From Peribacillus loiseleuriae (lineage in GTDB: Bacteria > Bacillota > Bacilli > Bacillales > DSM-1321): DNA of 64,000 nt. Made by a program: the position numbers and the translations under genes. The DNA lies in assembly GCF_001183985.1 (NCBI RefSeq), contig NZ_LFZW01000001.1, positions 3,214,059 through 3,278,058 of the forward strand, read 5' to 3'. The notes beneath the pieces were generated by a model. It searched no databases. It saw only the letters and a list, made by a program, of their open reading frames with translations, and was not told where the DNA came from. This document shows, piece after piece, positions 44,114 to 52,643 of the stretch (positions within the stretch are counted from its first letter, which is position 1; every line of letters starts with the position of its first letter).

Positions 44114-45079
44114 TTAGCTATGTACTGAATACATATAAATCCCATTTTGATCTTCCTTTTTAATTTCGCCTAAACCCTCTAAATAGTCAAGCTGACCGAC
44201 TGTTTCAGAAATCGTTAAGCCAAGCTCTCTGTGATATACTTTCGGGAAAAGCTGTTTACAAATCTCAAACCCTGTTTGAGACTTAGCTTCAAGCATTTGT
44301 TTAACTCGCATAGCACGCCCATGCTGCCGAGCTAGATTATGCCTAATCAATTTACGCGTTTCGGAAATGTCCCCACCATGTCCTGTAAGAGTGAGTGAAA
44401 TGGGAACCTCCAGCCATTTTCTAAGTGAGTTATTGTATTGATTTAGAGGCTCGGGACGGCTTTCAGCAGGCGAAAATGGCGGTTCCAATATCGGATTTGG
44501 TGAGATTTTGTTCAGCAGATGATCCCCGCCAATCATCACCCCATCCCTTTCCCGAAAAAGCGAAATGTGACTTTGGGCATGCCCTGGTGTTTCAATCACT
44601 TGCCAGCCAAAAAGACCAGGAATTTCATCTCCTTCTTTCAAATACGACTGTACTGTGCGCTTACTGATATACCCTCCTGAACCGCGATAATTATTCATCG
44701 AAGCGGCCTTTTCTTCTGGAACACCCAATTCTTTTCCGATATTTAGGTAAAATTGATCAAGTTCCGCTCTGAATTCCGCTGTCAGTTCAAGCCATCTTTG
44801 ATTGTAAGCATGTCCAAATACGATTGCCTGTTCAGGAAAAAAATCAATGCCTCCAGCATGATCAGGGTGATGATGTGTGAGCACGATTTGATCAAAATCA
44901 CTTATCAAGAGCCCTAAATCACGAAGACTTTTTTCTAAAACCTCTTTTCCCTCATGAGTTCTCGGTCCTGCATCCACAAGTGTAAGCGCCTCCCCCTTTA
45001 TCACATAAACATTTACATCGCCAACAGCATAAGGAGTCGGGATCGATAGTTTTTTAATTTCCGTGTCTAATCTTGTCAT
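44114..45079 (-). CDS. yqjP: metallo-beta-lactamase-fold hydrolase YqjP
   Basis: 321 residues. Zinc ligands in VLTHHHPDHAGGIDF, in IETPGHAQSHISL and in MIGGDHLLNKISPNP; the later histidine is in LTLTGHGGDI. A C-terminal winged-helix-like extension (SETVGQLDYLEGLGEIKKED) is typical of the YqjP/LACTB2-like group. It is a hydrolase of unknown substrate, expected in the cytosol. First gene of the pair yqjP-yqjQ; ribosome binding site AAAGGTGG. Confidence 0.9.
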   Translation of the reverse strand: MTRLDTEIKKLSIPTPYAVGDVNVYVIKGEALTLVDAGPRTHEGKEVLEKSLRDLGLLISDFDQIVLTHHHPDHAGGIDFFPEQAIVFGHAYNQRWLELTAEFRAELDQFYLNIGKELGVPEEKAASMNNYRGSGGYISKRTVQSYLKEGDEIPGLFGWQVIETPGHAQSHISLFRERDGVMIGGDHLLNKISPNPILEPPFSPAESRPEPLNQYNNSLRKWLEVPISLTLTGHGGDISETRKLIRHNLARQHGRAMRVKQMLEAKSQTGFEICKQLFPKVYHRELGLTISETVGQLDYLEGLGEIKKEDQNGIYMYSVHS

Positions 45080-45231
45080 GTGGATACCACCTTTAGTATA
45101 AAATAAAAAATCATATGTAAGATTTCAATAAGAATCGTTTTTTTTAATAAGATGTAGTCTATAGTTTACAACTACATGCTAGAATTGTCATGATTTTTCC
45201 ATAACGATTCATCAGATTATCGACATAGTTC

Positions 45232-45261
45232 TTGACAACAAGTTGAAACTTCCATCATAAT
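45232..45261 (+). promoter_or_regulatory. sigma-A promoter of the proI T-box leader
   Basis: TTGACA, 18 bases, CATAAT. The -35 is perfect and the -10 has five of six matches. It lies upstream of the T-box leader. The spacer contains GTTGAAACTTCCATCA, similar to the left arm of repeat B, probably by chance or as an old insertion. Confidence 0.7.
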
Positions 45262-45267
45262 TTATAA

Positions 45268-45575
45268 TTAGAAATCAACTGTATCCTATTAAAGGGATAC
45301 AGAACAGCTACATCCCATACAAATCCCACAAATAGTAGGCTGTGAATAAGGCTAGTACATAAAAAATGGTGCAAGAGAGTGAAGCTCAACAGGCTGCAAG
45401 GCTTCACCACCCGCTGTTTATCGAACCTTCCTTATGAGCCATCAGGCAAACCTGACGTCCGTCCGGCGATAACGGACTATGAGCTGCGTCTTTCAAAAGA
45501 AAGATGAACAAAGGTGGTACCACGGAAGTCATGTCTTTCGTCCTTTATTGGATGAAAGGCTTTTTTATTGATCAA
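45268..45575 (+). promoter_or_regulatory. T-box leader of proI (proline-responsive by inference)
   Basis: The T-box sequence AAAGGTGGTACCACGGAAG is at 45511-45529. Its TGGT can pair with the ACCA end of an uncharged tRNA, and a discriminator A fits tRNA-Pro. Upstream, GGTGCAAGAGAGTGAAGC and GGCTTCACCACC form the long apical part of stem I. Downstream, CTTTCGTCC and GGATGAAAG with TTTTTT form the terminator (45535-45566). Because the gene controlled makes proline, the specifier should be a CCN codon; CACCCGCT in stem I is a candidate. I did not fold the leader. Confidence 0.8.
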
Positions 45576-45591
45576 AAAAGGAGCGAATGAA

Positions 45592-46443
45592 ATGAACAAT
45601 ATCGTATGTATCGGCATCGGTTCAATGGCAGAAGCGATTATATCAGGCATGATTGCAAGAGGAGGTATCAACCCTAGGCAAATTAAAGTAGCCAATAAAT
45701 CAAATCAAGAACGGTTAGCTTATATCCAACAACAGTATGGTGTTTGTGGTCACACATCTCTTGAAGCGGCTCTAACTGATGCAGATGTCGTATTTCTTGC
45801 GGTGAAACCTAAAGATGTGCTTGCTGCTCTAACAGCGGCCCGCCCCTATTTAACGGAAAATATGCTACTTATTTCCGTAGCGGCAGGTATTAATCTAGCA
45901 AGCCTTGAAGGTATTATTGAAAAGAAAATGGCGATAGTCCGGGCCATGCCAAACACCTCCGCTGCTGTCGGCTTATCGGCTACTGCTCTTGCCGCTAATT
46001 CATTAGCAGGAAATGCACAGCTTCAAACAGCCATTGATCTCTTCACAACCATTGGCACAGTCTCTGTTGTCGAGGAACACAAATTGAACGCCGTAACTGG
46101 CCTTTCAGGGAGCGGCCCAGCCTATATATATTACGTTGTAGAAGCAATGGAAAAGTCTGCCCAAGAAATCGGCCTTGATCCTGTTACAGCCAAACAGTTG
46201 ATTATCCAAACGATTCAAGGGGCAGCAGAAATGCTTAAACAATCACCAAAAACGCCTCAAACGCTTCGTAAAGAAGTAACCTCACCTGGAGGCACTACAG
46301 AAGCAGGGCTAAAAGTATTGGAACAACACCATGTGCAGAATGCTTTTATCGCTTGTATTGAAGAAGCAACCAACCAAGCGAAACGAATGGGTGATGAAAT
46401 TTCTAAAGAAATTAAAAAGGAGATTTCCAGTCTTCATTTCTAA
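45592..46443 (+). CDS. proI: pyrroline-5-carboxylate reductase ProI
   Basis: 283 residues. Last step of proline synthesis: reduction of 1-pyrroline-5-carboxylate with NAD(P)H. The Rossmann start is IVCIGIGSMAEAIISGMIAR; the family signature lies in LNAVTGLSGSGPAYIYYVVE and LRKEVTSPGGTTEAGLKVLE. The ATG at 45592 follows AAAGGAGCG; a TTG 24 bases earlier overlaps the T-box terminator. Its T-box leader links expression to tRNA-Pro charging. Located next to yqjM/namA and yqjP as in B. subtilis, which supports ProI rather than the other paralogues. Confidence 0.93.
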   Translation: MNNIVCIGIGSMAEAIISGMIARGGINPRQIKVANKSNQERLAYIQQQYGVCGHTSLEAALTDADVVFLAVKPKDVLAALTAARPYLTENMLLISVAAGINLASLEGIIEKKMAIVRAMPNTSAAVGLSATALAANSLAGNAQLQTAIDLFTTIGTVSVVEEHKLNAVTGLSGSGPAYIYYVVEAMEKSAQEIGLDPVTAKQLIIQTIQGAAEMLKQSPKTPQTLRKEVTSPGGTTEAGLKVLEQHHVQNAFIACIEEATNQAKRMGDEISKEIKKEISSLHF

Positions 46444-46519
46444 CAGATAATCAAATTTTTGGCAGAATCGAAATGAAGTTGATATACTAGCCATAACATA
46501 ATCCAAGGAGTTGAACAAA

Positions 46520-47536
46520 TTGAGTGCTAAGCTATTTTCTCCCTATGCAATCAAGAATATTACGTTGAAAAACAGGATTGTTATGTCTCCAATGTGTATG
46601 TATTCCTGTCCAGATGAAGACGGAATCGTCCAAAACTGGCATAAGACCCACTATACAAGTCGTGCAGTCGGCGGCGTAGGCTTAATTATCGTGGAAGCGA
46701 CAGCAGTTACGGAACAGGGAAGAATCTCTCCGAATGATCTTGGTATTTGGAGTGACGAGCATGTATCAGGACTATCGGAACTAGTCTCACTCATCAAAGA
46801 ACAAGGAGCAACAACCGGCATACAAATTGCTCATGCCGGTCGTAAAGCTGAGCTGAAAGAAGATATTATCGCTCCTTCTGCCATTGCCTTTAATGATCGT
46901 TATCAAACTCCAAAAGAAATGACCAAAGAAACGATTCAAGAAACGGTTGCCGCTTTTCAAAAAGGAGCTGAACGTGCCAAAAAAGCAGGCTTTGAAGTGA
47001 TTGAATTGCACGGTGCCCACGGCTATTTGCTCAATCAATTTCTTTCACCGATCAGTAACAAACGAGCGGATGAATACGGCGGTTCTGCTGAAAATCGCTA
47101 TCGGATCGTTAAAGAGACGATTGCCGCTGTAAGAGAAGTATGGGATGGACCATTATTCATCCGAATTTCAGCTAATGACTATTTAGAAGATGGCATGACT
47201 CCAGAACAGTATATCGAAATTGTCAAATGGATGAAAGAAGATGGCGTAGATTTAATCGACGTAAGCTCTGGCGCGGTGGCTCCTGCCCGCATTCATGTCT
47301 TCCCAGGTTATCAAGTTCCATTCAGTGAAACCATTAAACACGGCGCAGAGATTGCGACTGGCACAGTTGGCCTAATCACATCTAGCATTCATGCAGAAGA
47401 AATCCTGCAAAATGACCGTGCAGACTTAGTTTTTCTTGCACGGGAGCTACTTAGAAACCCGTACTGGCCCAGAACAGCGGCACAAGAACTGAATGCCTCT
47501 CTCACACCACCTGTACAGTATGAGAGAGGCTGGTAA
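46520..47536 (+). CDS. namA: NADPH dehydrogenase NamA (YqjM), old yellow enzyme
   Basis: 338 residues, FMN-dependent ene-reductase. Residues known to matter in YqjM are present: the FMN-tuning cysteine and tyrosine in MSPMCMYS, His-His pair in [18 protein letters not shown], and the C-terminal arginine finger in VQYERGW that reaches into the neighbouring subunit. The TTG at 46520 is taken as start because AAGGAG is nine bases upstream; a TTG at 46511 would touch the site. It reduces activated double bonds and reacts in oxidative stress in B. subtilis. It is followed by a clear terminator. Confidence 0.93.
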   Translation: MSAKLFSPYAIKNITLKNRIVMSPMCMYSCPDEDGIVQNWHKTHYTSRAVGGVGLIIVEATAVTEQGRISPNDLGIWSDEHVSGLSELVSLIKEQGATTGIQIAHAGRKAELKEDIIAPSAIAFNDRYQTPKEMTKETIQETVAAFQKGAERAKKAGFEVIELHGAHGYLLNQFLSPISNKRADEYGGSAENRYRIVKETIAAVREVWDGPLFIRISANDYLEDGMTPEQYIEIVKWMKEDGVDLIDVSSGAVAPARIHVFPGYQVPFSETIKHGAEIATGTVGLITSSIHAEEILQNDRADLVFLARELLRNPYWPRTAAQELNASLTPPVQYERGW

Positions 47537-47583
47537 GAACAACAACACAAGCGCCTTTTTCTTAACTAAAGGCTAACATAAGC

Positions 47584-47635
47584 CAGGCAAGAAATATGAG
47601 AGGCCGTTTCCTCTACATATTTCTTGCCTGTATTT
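47584..47635. terminator. terminator between namA and the thiolase
   Basis: CAGGCAAGAAATATG and CATATTTCTTGCCTG form a perfect 15-bp outer stem with an inner AGAGG/CCTCT stem. T-rich sequence follows on the plus strand; the genes are convergent and it may serve both. Confidence 0.75.
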
Positions 47636-47780
47636 GATTCCCTAGAATTAGCCTGCTTTAGCTAGAAACAAAAACTCATTGTTAAGGGGATTCCTGTCAA
47701 CGAGTACATTCATTTCTCCAAAACCAGAAAAAATCCCCTTTTTAGTTTCTAAATACTTGAGCCTGTAAAATATACATTCT

Positions 47781-48962
47781 TTAGACGTTTTCTAAAACAA
47801 CAGCGATTCCTTGGCCACCACCAATACAAAGACTTGCAATTCCAAATCGTCCACCCCGTCGTTTAAGCTCATACGTTAGCAATAATAGAATGCGTGCCCC
47901 ACTAGCACCAACTGGATGACCTAATGCAATCGCTCCACCATGGACATTCGTTTTATCACGGTCAAGTCCAAGCTCCTTCTCAACTGACAAATACTGTGCA
48001 GCAAATGCTTCGTTTACTTCGACTACATCCATTTCCGCGATTGTCAATCCAGCCTTTTCCAACGCTTGATGGATTGCTGGCACAGGGCCAATTCCCATAA
48101 TGGATGGATCCACACCAGCTACTCCCCATGACACTATTCTCGCTAGTGGATATAAGCCTCTTTCCTCCACTGCTCTTTTACTAGCAACAATAACAGAAGC
48201 TGCGCCATCATTAATCCCACTTGCGTTTCCTGGTGTCACGGTTCCATCCTTTTTAAATGACGGGGTTAATGACGCCATTTTCTCTGGTGTTACATCCCCT
48301 TTTATATGTTCATCCACAGAAACAGACATGTTGCCTTTTCGGTGTGGAACTTCAACAGGAACAATTTCTTTCGCAAATACACCAGTATCTCTCGCTTTCA
48401 CTGCACGTTTTTGACTTAACAAAGCGAACGAATCTTGTTCTTCTCGGGAAATCGAGTAGATGGATGCCAATTTCTCTGCCGTCATGCCCATTCCACTACC
48501 TGCATACTCATCCGTTAATGTACATTTCAGCATATCATCCAAAACAAGCGAGCCAAATTCAGAGCCGCCAAAACGGGCAGTAAAATTTGCATAAGGGGAC
48601 ATTGACATATTTTCTGCACCCCCAGCAAGGATGATTTGGGCCTCGCCTAATAATATATGTTGGGCAGCCGATACAATGGCCTGTGCTCCTGAGCCACATA
48701 AACGATTCACAGTGTATGCGGGAACCTCATAGGGCACAGCAGCCTTTAAGCCAATGTGCCTCGCCAAATAGGATGCATTCGTAGAAGTATGAATCACATT
48801 CCCATAAATGACATGATCTACATCTGTTGCCGCTATTTTTGCTCTTCTTAAAGCCTCCCGCGCAGTTGCTGCCCCTAAATCAGCTGCAAGAACTGATGCA
48901 AAGGATCCTCCGAAACTCGTAAATGCCGTTCGTGCTCCTTCAATTACGTACACATCACTCAT
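47781..48962 (-). CDS. acetyl-CoA acetyltransferase (thiolase)
   Basis: 393 residues. Nucleophilic cysteine in VNRLCGSGAQAIVSAAQHI, GGAENMSMSPY, the histidine motif in VHGGAIALGHPVGASGARI and the second cysteine in GIASLCIGGGQGIAVVLENV. Condenses or cleaves acetoacetyl-CoA; could serve fatty acid breakdown or polyketide/terpenoid precursor supply. Similar to MmgA of B. subtilis, but no mmg neighbours are here. The ATG at 48962 follows GGAGGAGG; an open stretch of 13 codons upstream is ignored. Confidence 0.9.
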   Translation of the reverse strand: MSDVYVIEGARTAFTSFGGSFASVLAADLGAATAREALRRAKIAATDVDHVIYGNVIHTSTNASYLARHIGLKAAVPYEVPAYTVNRLCGSGAQAIVSAAQHILLGEAQIILAGGAENMSMSPYANFTARFGGSEFGSLVLDDMLKCTLTDEYAGSGMGMTAEKLASIYSISREEQDSFALLSQKRAVKARDTGVFAKEIVPVEVPHRKGNMSVSVDEHIKGDVTPEKMASLTPSFKKDGTVTPGNASGINDGAASVIVASKRAVEERGLYPLARIVSWGVAGVDPSIMGIGPVPAIHQALEKAGLTIAEMDVVEVNEAFAAQYLSVEKELGLDRDKTNVHGGAIALGHPVGASGARILLLLTYELKRRGGRFGIASLCIGGGQGIAVVLENV

Positions 48963-49002
48963 GCTTCTACCTCCTCCTTTGCCAACTATCAGAATTCTCA
49001 AT

Positions 49003-49309
49003 ATAGGACAAGATTATAACCACACAGTTTATTATGGGCTGAGTTTTCTGAGCAAACTTTACTCATCGATTGACATACCTGTTTTTGTCTGGTAACTCAA
49101 ACTGCTTGATCGTGTATCCTATCGTTCAATACGCTTTTTATTACTCAAACTCCTCCTTCCTAAGGTTAATTTTCTTCAAAGCAAAATCGACATCTTCTAA
49201 AAAATAAGTAGCAAATCCACTTTCTTTGCCGAATTGGAACTTGTTTTGTCATCTGGAAAGGAAAACAATTATAAAAGAAGAATTGTATAGTCATAGGGAG
49301 GGATTTTTA
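49003..49309. other. intergenic region upstream of racA and the thiolase
   Basis: A divergent promoter region. No sigma-H promoter for racA could be fixed with confidence, although racA is a sigma-H/Spo0A gene in B. subtilis. Nothing else was recognised. Confidence 0.35.
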
Positions 49310-49843
49310 ATGAAAAATTCGGGCGCAGTTGCAAATGAATTAGGAATTTCTCAAAGTACAGTACAACGTTGGGTCACAGCATGCAATATGAAGATTGAGC
49401 GTAATTCACATGGCCACTATTTATTCACGGACGAAAACATACAGCAATTGAAACAAATCCAACAGCAGTTAAACGATGGTTTAGTGCTTCAACAAGTTGA
49501 GTTGGGAAAGAAAAAGAGTCGAAAAGGAGCAGTCAAACCAACTGTTCAACCTCTTGAACATCACGATGTCATAGAAAAGCTTCTGACAACCGTTCAGGAG
49601 TTAGAAAGACGACTCGATGATAAAGCTGATAGTGTAGCCTCTTACCAGCTGCTACAACATCGCAAAGAAATTGAAGAGCTAAACAAACAAATTGATCGCA
49701 TGGCTAAACGAATTGAAGTACTGGAGACGGGGAAAAATCACGAAACCGAAATGGCTTTATCTAGTAAACCACTTGTCTTTGACGGAAAAAAAGCACCGAA
49801 TAAGCAAAAAAAGCGGCACATTTTCCAACTTTTATTCGGCTAA
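49310..49843 (+). CDS. racA: chromosome-anchoring protein RacA
   Basis: 177 residues. An N-terminal MerR-type helix-turn-helix (GAVANELGISQSTVQRWVTA) with ERNSHGHYLFTDENIQQLKQ, a central coiled coil from about residue 100 (KLLTTVQELERRLDDKADS, EIEELNKQIDRMAKRIEVLE) and a short basic tail (APNKQKKRHIFQLLFG). RacA binds the origin region and links it to DivIVA at the cell pole when sporulation starts. The coiled coil and the basic tail at the pole-binding end are as expected. Start ATG after GGGAGGGATTTTTA; an open stretch upstream lacks a ribosome binding site. Confidence 0.88.
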   Translation: MKNSGAVANELGISQSTVQRWVTACNMKIERNSHGHYLFTDENIQQLKQIQQQLNDGLVLQQVELGKKKSRKGAVKPTVQPLEHHDVIEKLLTTVQELERRLDDKADSVASYQLLQHRKEIEELNKQIDRMAKRIEVLETGKNHETEMALSSKPLVFDGKKAPNKQKKRHIFQLLFG

Positions 49844-49852
49844 TCAAGCTAC

Positions 49853-49879
49853 GAGCAGAATCTCCTGCTCTATTTTTTT
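49853..49879 (+). terminator. terminator of racA
   Basis: GAGCAG, six bases, CTGCTC, then TATTTTTTT. It starts ten bases after the racA stop codon. Confidence 0.85.
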
Positions 49880-49880
49880 A

Positions 49881-50454
49881 AGACTTCAAAGTGGAGAAGA
49901 CTCCAGCATTTTCGTAAAGATTTCTCTTTGGATACAGCCATATAACTTCAAGAAATGAAGGACTTTCCGCAAATTTGCACATCATAAACTACGATGAGAT
50001 TATTTTAGTCGACTGCTAGTTATGTTGCGCATTTGTACACGTATCCTCAAATTCATTCATCGTGCTTTTTTTGGTTCTTCACCAAAGCATGTACTTGACG
50101 GAACTGTCATATGTTTTGCTCATTGTAACAACCTTAATAAATTCCTTTATTTATAACAAGTTGGACTTCATGGGCAAAGTTGTTTTTAGGTCAAAAACAG
50201 ACTTTGGTGTTGAGCCCTTTTTTTACTTCAACATTAGTTTTCGGGCAAACGAAAACTCTTCTGCCAACTATACAAGTTACAAGATACAAGACACTGAAAA
50301 GCTAGTTATGTTCATGTCAAAAGCGCAAGTGTCTTGATCTGCCTAAAGGATAGAAAACTCATTTTAATAAACGTAAACTTTCTTGCAAATAACGCACAGT
50401 TGTGCCTGATTCTTTATCTTAGATTAACGGACTATGGGTGCCCTATTGATTACC
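49881..50454. other. gene-poor interval between racA and the ger operon
   Basis: A plus-strand frame of 91 codons at 50062 has no ribosome binding site and no recognisable motif; I treat it as chance. No terminator for gerC is obvious. The region may hold a decayed gene but I could not identify one. Confidence 0.45.
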
Positions 50455-51519
50455 TTACCTGCTAATGCCTGTTTCCTCAATTAGGACATGGCAGACTATT
50501 TTAACGTTCAGATTTTTATAATCCCCCTCCCATTTTTTGAAGTCAAACCCCCGATTCCTGCTTTTATAAAATGCTCCTAATCCCATAGGATCAATGTCCT
50601 TTTTTTGAAAGTTCTTTACTAGCTTTAAGCATTCACTTTCCACTTTTTTTTCTAAATCCTTCTGGATTTCCTTTACTACTTTTTGTCCTAGCTTCTTACT
50701 TGTATATTCTTGGATGGCTCCCTTAATATTAATCTGAACAGTAACCTCGGAAGGGTTTTTTTTAGATATTTTAAATTCATGCTTGGAATGGAAACCTCTG
50801 ATGGAAGCCCTCTCGTTTCTTTTCTTTGGGACTGAAAAATTGCCCTTGCCATGCTTGTCTACTAACAGCCTGAAAAAAAACATTTTTTCGCTAGGAATAA
50901 CGTCTACTACTTTATCCTTTTTAAACAGGCTAACCCCGCTTATTTCGACTTGATTATTGCTTATTTGTTTGAGTCTAGGAAGATAAATATCTTTTCCCTT
51001 TTGATAATAATCATGTAATAACAAGTGGAGATTTGTTTCAGGTAAATCCTTCATTTTGATATGGTTATTCAGAAGATTATATAAATAAGTCCCGCTTCCT
51101 TCGGTTCCATATTGACCTTGCAAAGTTTTCTGAGCAGATCCTTCCGAGACTACAAAAAAGTTTCTGGCCCCAATGGACACATCTCTTTGATAAACATCTA
51201 AGATATCCTCAATTCCACGCTTTCCGAGCTCCTCCCCTATCACTGTTACCCCCAAACCACCGGTGACAAGCGGTTGTGATACTTGTCGATTCGCTTTTAT
51301 TACAAGATCTCTTCTTAAGGAGGCTTTAGATGTAAACACTTGATTCGTGATACTTTTATCAGCCATGAAATTGTCAGTGAGGAACGTGCCAATCATTTGT
51401 TTATCATCTGATTGGTCAAACCCGACAGCAAGGATGATACTAATATCATCAATGATTTTTTTTTCAACACATCCCGACATTAGAAATAGTAAGAATACAC
51501 ATAAGAAAAGCCTTTTCAT
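50455..51519 (-). CDS. gerC: germination lipoprotein, GerC (GerAC/GerBC) type
   Basis: 354 residues. A lipoprotein signal (MKRLFLCVFLLFLMSGCVEK) has the lipobox cysteine at residue 17. The three-domain Ger(x)C family is shown by ILAVGFDQSDDKQMIGT, LVTGGLGVTVIGEELGKRGI and RDVSIGARNFFVVSEGSAQK, with the C-terminal VKIVCHVLIEETG. It is the C subunit of a spore germinant receptor on the outer face of the inner membrane. The ATG overlaps the gerB stop by four bases (ATGA). Ribosome binding site AGAAGGTG. Which germinant it answers cannot be told. Confidence 0.92.
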   Translation of the reverse strand: MKRLFLCVFLLFLMSGCVEKKIIDDISIILAVGFDQSDDKQMIGTFLTDNFMADKSITNQVFTSKASLRRDLVIKANRQVSQPLVTGGLGVTVIGEELGKRGIEDILDVYQRDVSIGARNFFVVSEGSAQKTLQGQYGTEGSGTYLYNLLNNHIKMKDLPETNLHLLLHDYYQKGKDIYLPRLKQISNNQVEISGVSLFKKDKVVDVIPSEKMFFFRLLVDKHGKGNFSVPKKRNERASIRGFHSKHEFKISKKNPSEVTVQINIKGAIQEYTSKKLGQKVVKEIQKDLEKKVESECLKLVKNFQKKDIDPMGLGAFYKSRNRGFDFKKWEGDYKNLNVKIVCHVLIEETGISR

Positions 51520-52607
51520 TTTCGCTTCACCTTCTTTGCAATCTGGACGGCAATGAATAATAAAGGAATGTACAGCATTATAAAAGCAAATCCTATTTTC
51601 GCCATCATGCTATTTAACAGACTAATTTCTTTCCGTGTATGAATGAAAGTGATGATAGCCATATGGGTGATAATGAACAGATACACCCCTTTTTTCTGCT
51701 TGATATTAAAAATTTTTTTCACTAGCCTAGAGCCAATCCAGATTGAGAAACAAACATTGGGAAGAATAATTAAATTCCAGTTTGCAATGCCGATAAATTC
51801 GAAGCGCTCTACAAAGGATAGTTTCAAAATCTTCCACATCATCAGCGTTGGCCAAATTGCCTTTTGCAATTGCCCTTCCGAGAAATAGGCAAAAGTCATA
51901 ATTGCAAAAACTGCATATAGGAGTGTGGTCGTAAGTATCGCTAAATGGGCCCATTTTTTAGACTTTTGTGGCTCCTTAATAAAGGGGTATAGAAACAACA
52001 CGATTTCAATGCCGATAAAGGAAAGTGACATATGAAAGGAACTCTTTAGCAAATCTTTTACGGAGTGGTCCAAAATAGGCAAGATACTTCCAAAGTTCGA
52101 ATACGGTAAATTAAAACCAAAGGTAAGCAATAAGTAAGCAGGCAAGACTAATCCAAAGAAGGAGATTCCAACGACTGTTCGCAAGCCGCCAAAGACAATA
52201 TACATGCAAAGTAGCATAAAGCCTAGTGTGAACCAGAAAATGCTCAAGTCAGGAAATATCCAAACTTGGATGATTTCAATGAAGGTACGAAGAGTAGCCA
52301 AAGAATGCACGAGAAAATAGAGAATAAAAGGAAAACTTAATACCTTTCCAAGGTAATTTCCGGCAACATACATATGGGCCGTCACGATATCTCCATTAAC
52401 GGTTTCAACAATTTTATACATCATCCAGAGAATAATATGAAGGCATGCACCTACAAACAAGATAGAAATCCAGGCGTCGTAGCCAGCATATTTGGCAATT
52501 AGACGCTGAAAGTCCATAGCACCCAGCCCGATTTGCATGGACATAATCGCATAAAAAATTAAGTAAGGGGAAATTTTCAGTCGATCAGGAATAGTTTGCT
52601 CGTGCAT
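51516..52607 (-). CDS. gerB: germination permease-like protein, GerB type
   Basis: 363 residues, amino acid permease-like (APC superfamily, spore_permease) with about ten membrane segments. Begins MHEQTIPDRLKISPYLIFYA with MQIGLGAMDFQRLIAKYAGY and DAWISILFVGACLHIILWMM. It is the B subunit of a germinant receptor and is thought to bind the germinant. The ATG has AGGAGGTG eight bases upstream. It lies 36 bases after gerA and overlaps gerC. Confidence 0.92.
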   Translation of the reverse strand: MHEQTIPDRLKISPYLIFYAIMSMQIGLGAMDFQRLIAKYAGYDAWISILFVGACLHIILWMMYKIVETVNGDIVTAHMYVAGNYLGKVLSFPFILYFLVHSLATLRTFIEIIQVWIFPDLSIFWFTLGFMLLCMYIVFGGLRTVVGISFFGLVLPAYLLLTFGFNLPYSNFGSILPILDHSVKDLLKSSFHMSLSFIGIEIVLFLYPFIKEPQKSKKWAHLAILTTTLLYAVFAIMTFAYFSEGQLQKAIWPTLMMWKILKLSFVERFEFIGIANWNLIILPNVCFSIWIGSRLVKKIFNIKQKKGVYLFIITHMAIITFIHTRKEISLLNSMMAKIGFAFIMLYIPLLFIAVQIAKKVKRK

Positions 52608-52643
52608 AATTGGTACACCTCCTCTTTTTCCTTATTGTTATAT

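Noticed and set aside
45241..45257. Half repeat B (GTTGAAACTTCCATCA) in the proI promoter
   Set aside because: Only the left arm matches, it lies exactly in the promoter spacer, and the hairpin partner is absent; chance similarity cannot be excluded.
50062..50337. 91-codon plus-strand frame between racA and gerC
   Set aside because: No ribosome binding site, no motif and a composition like non-coding AT-rich DNA.
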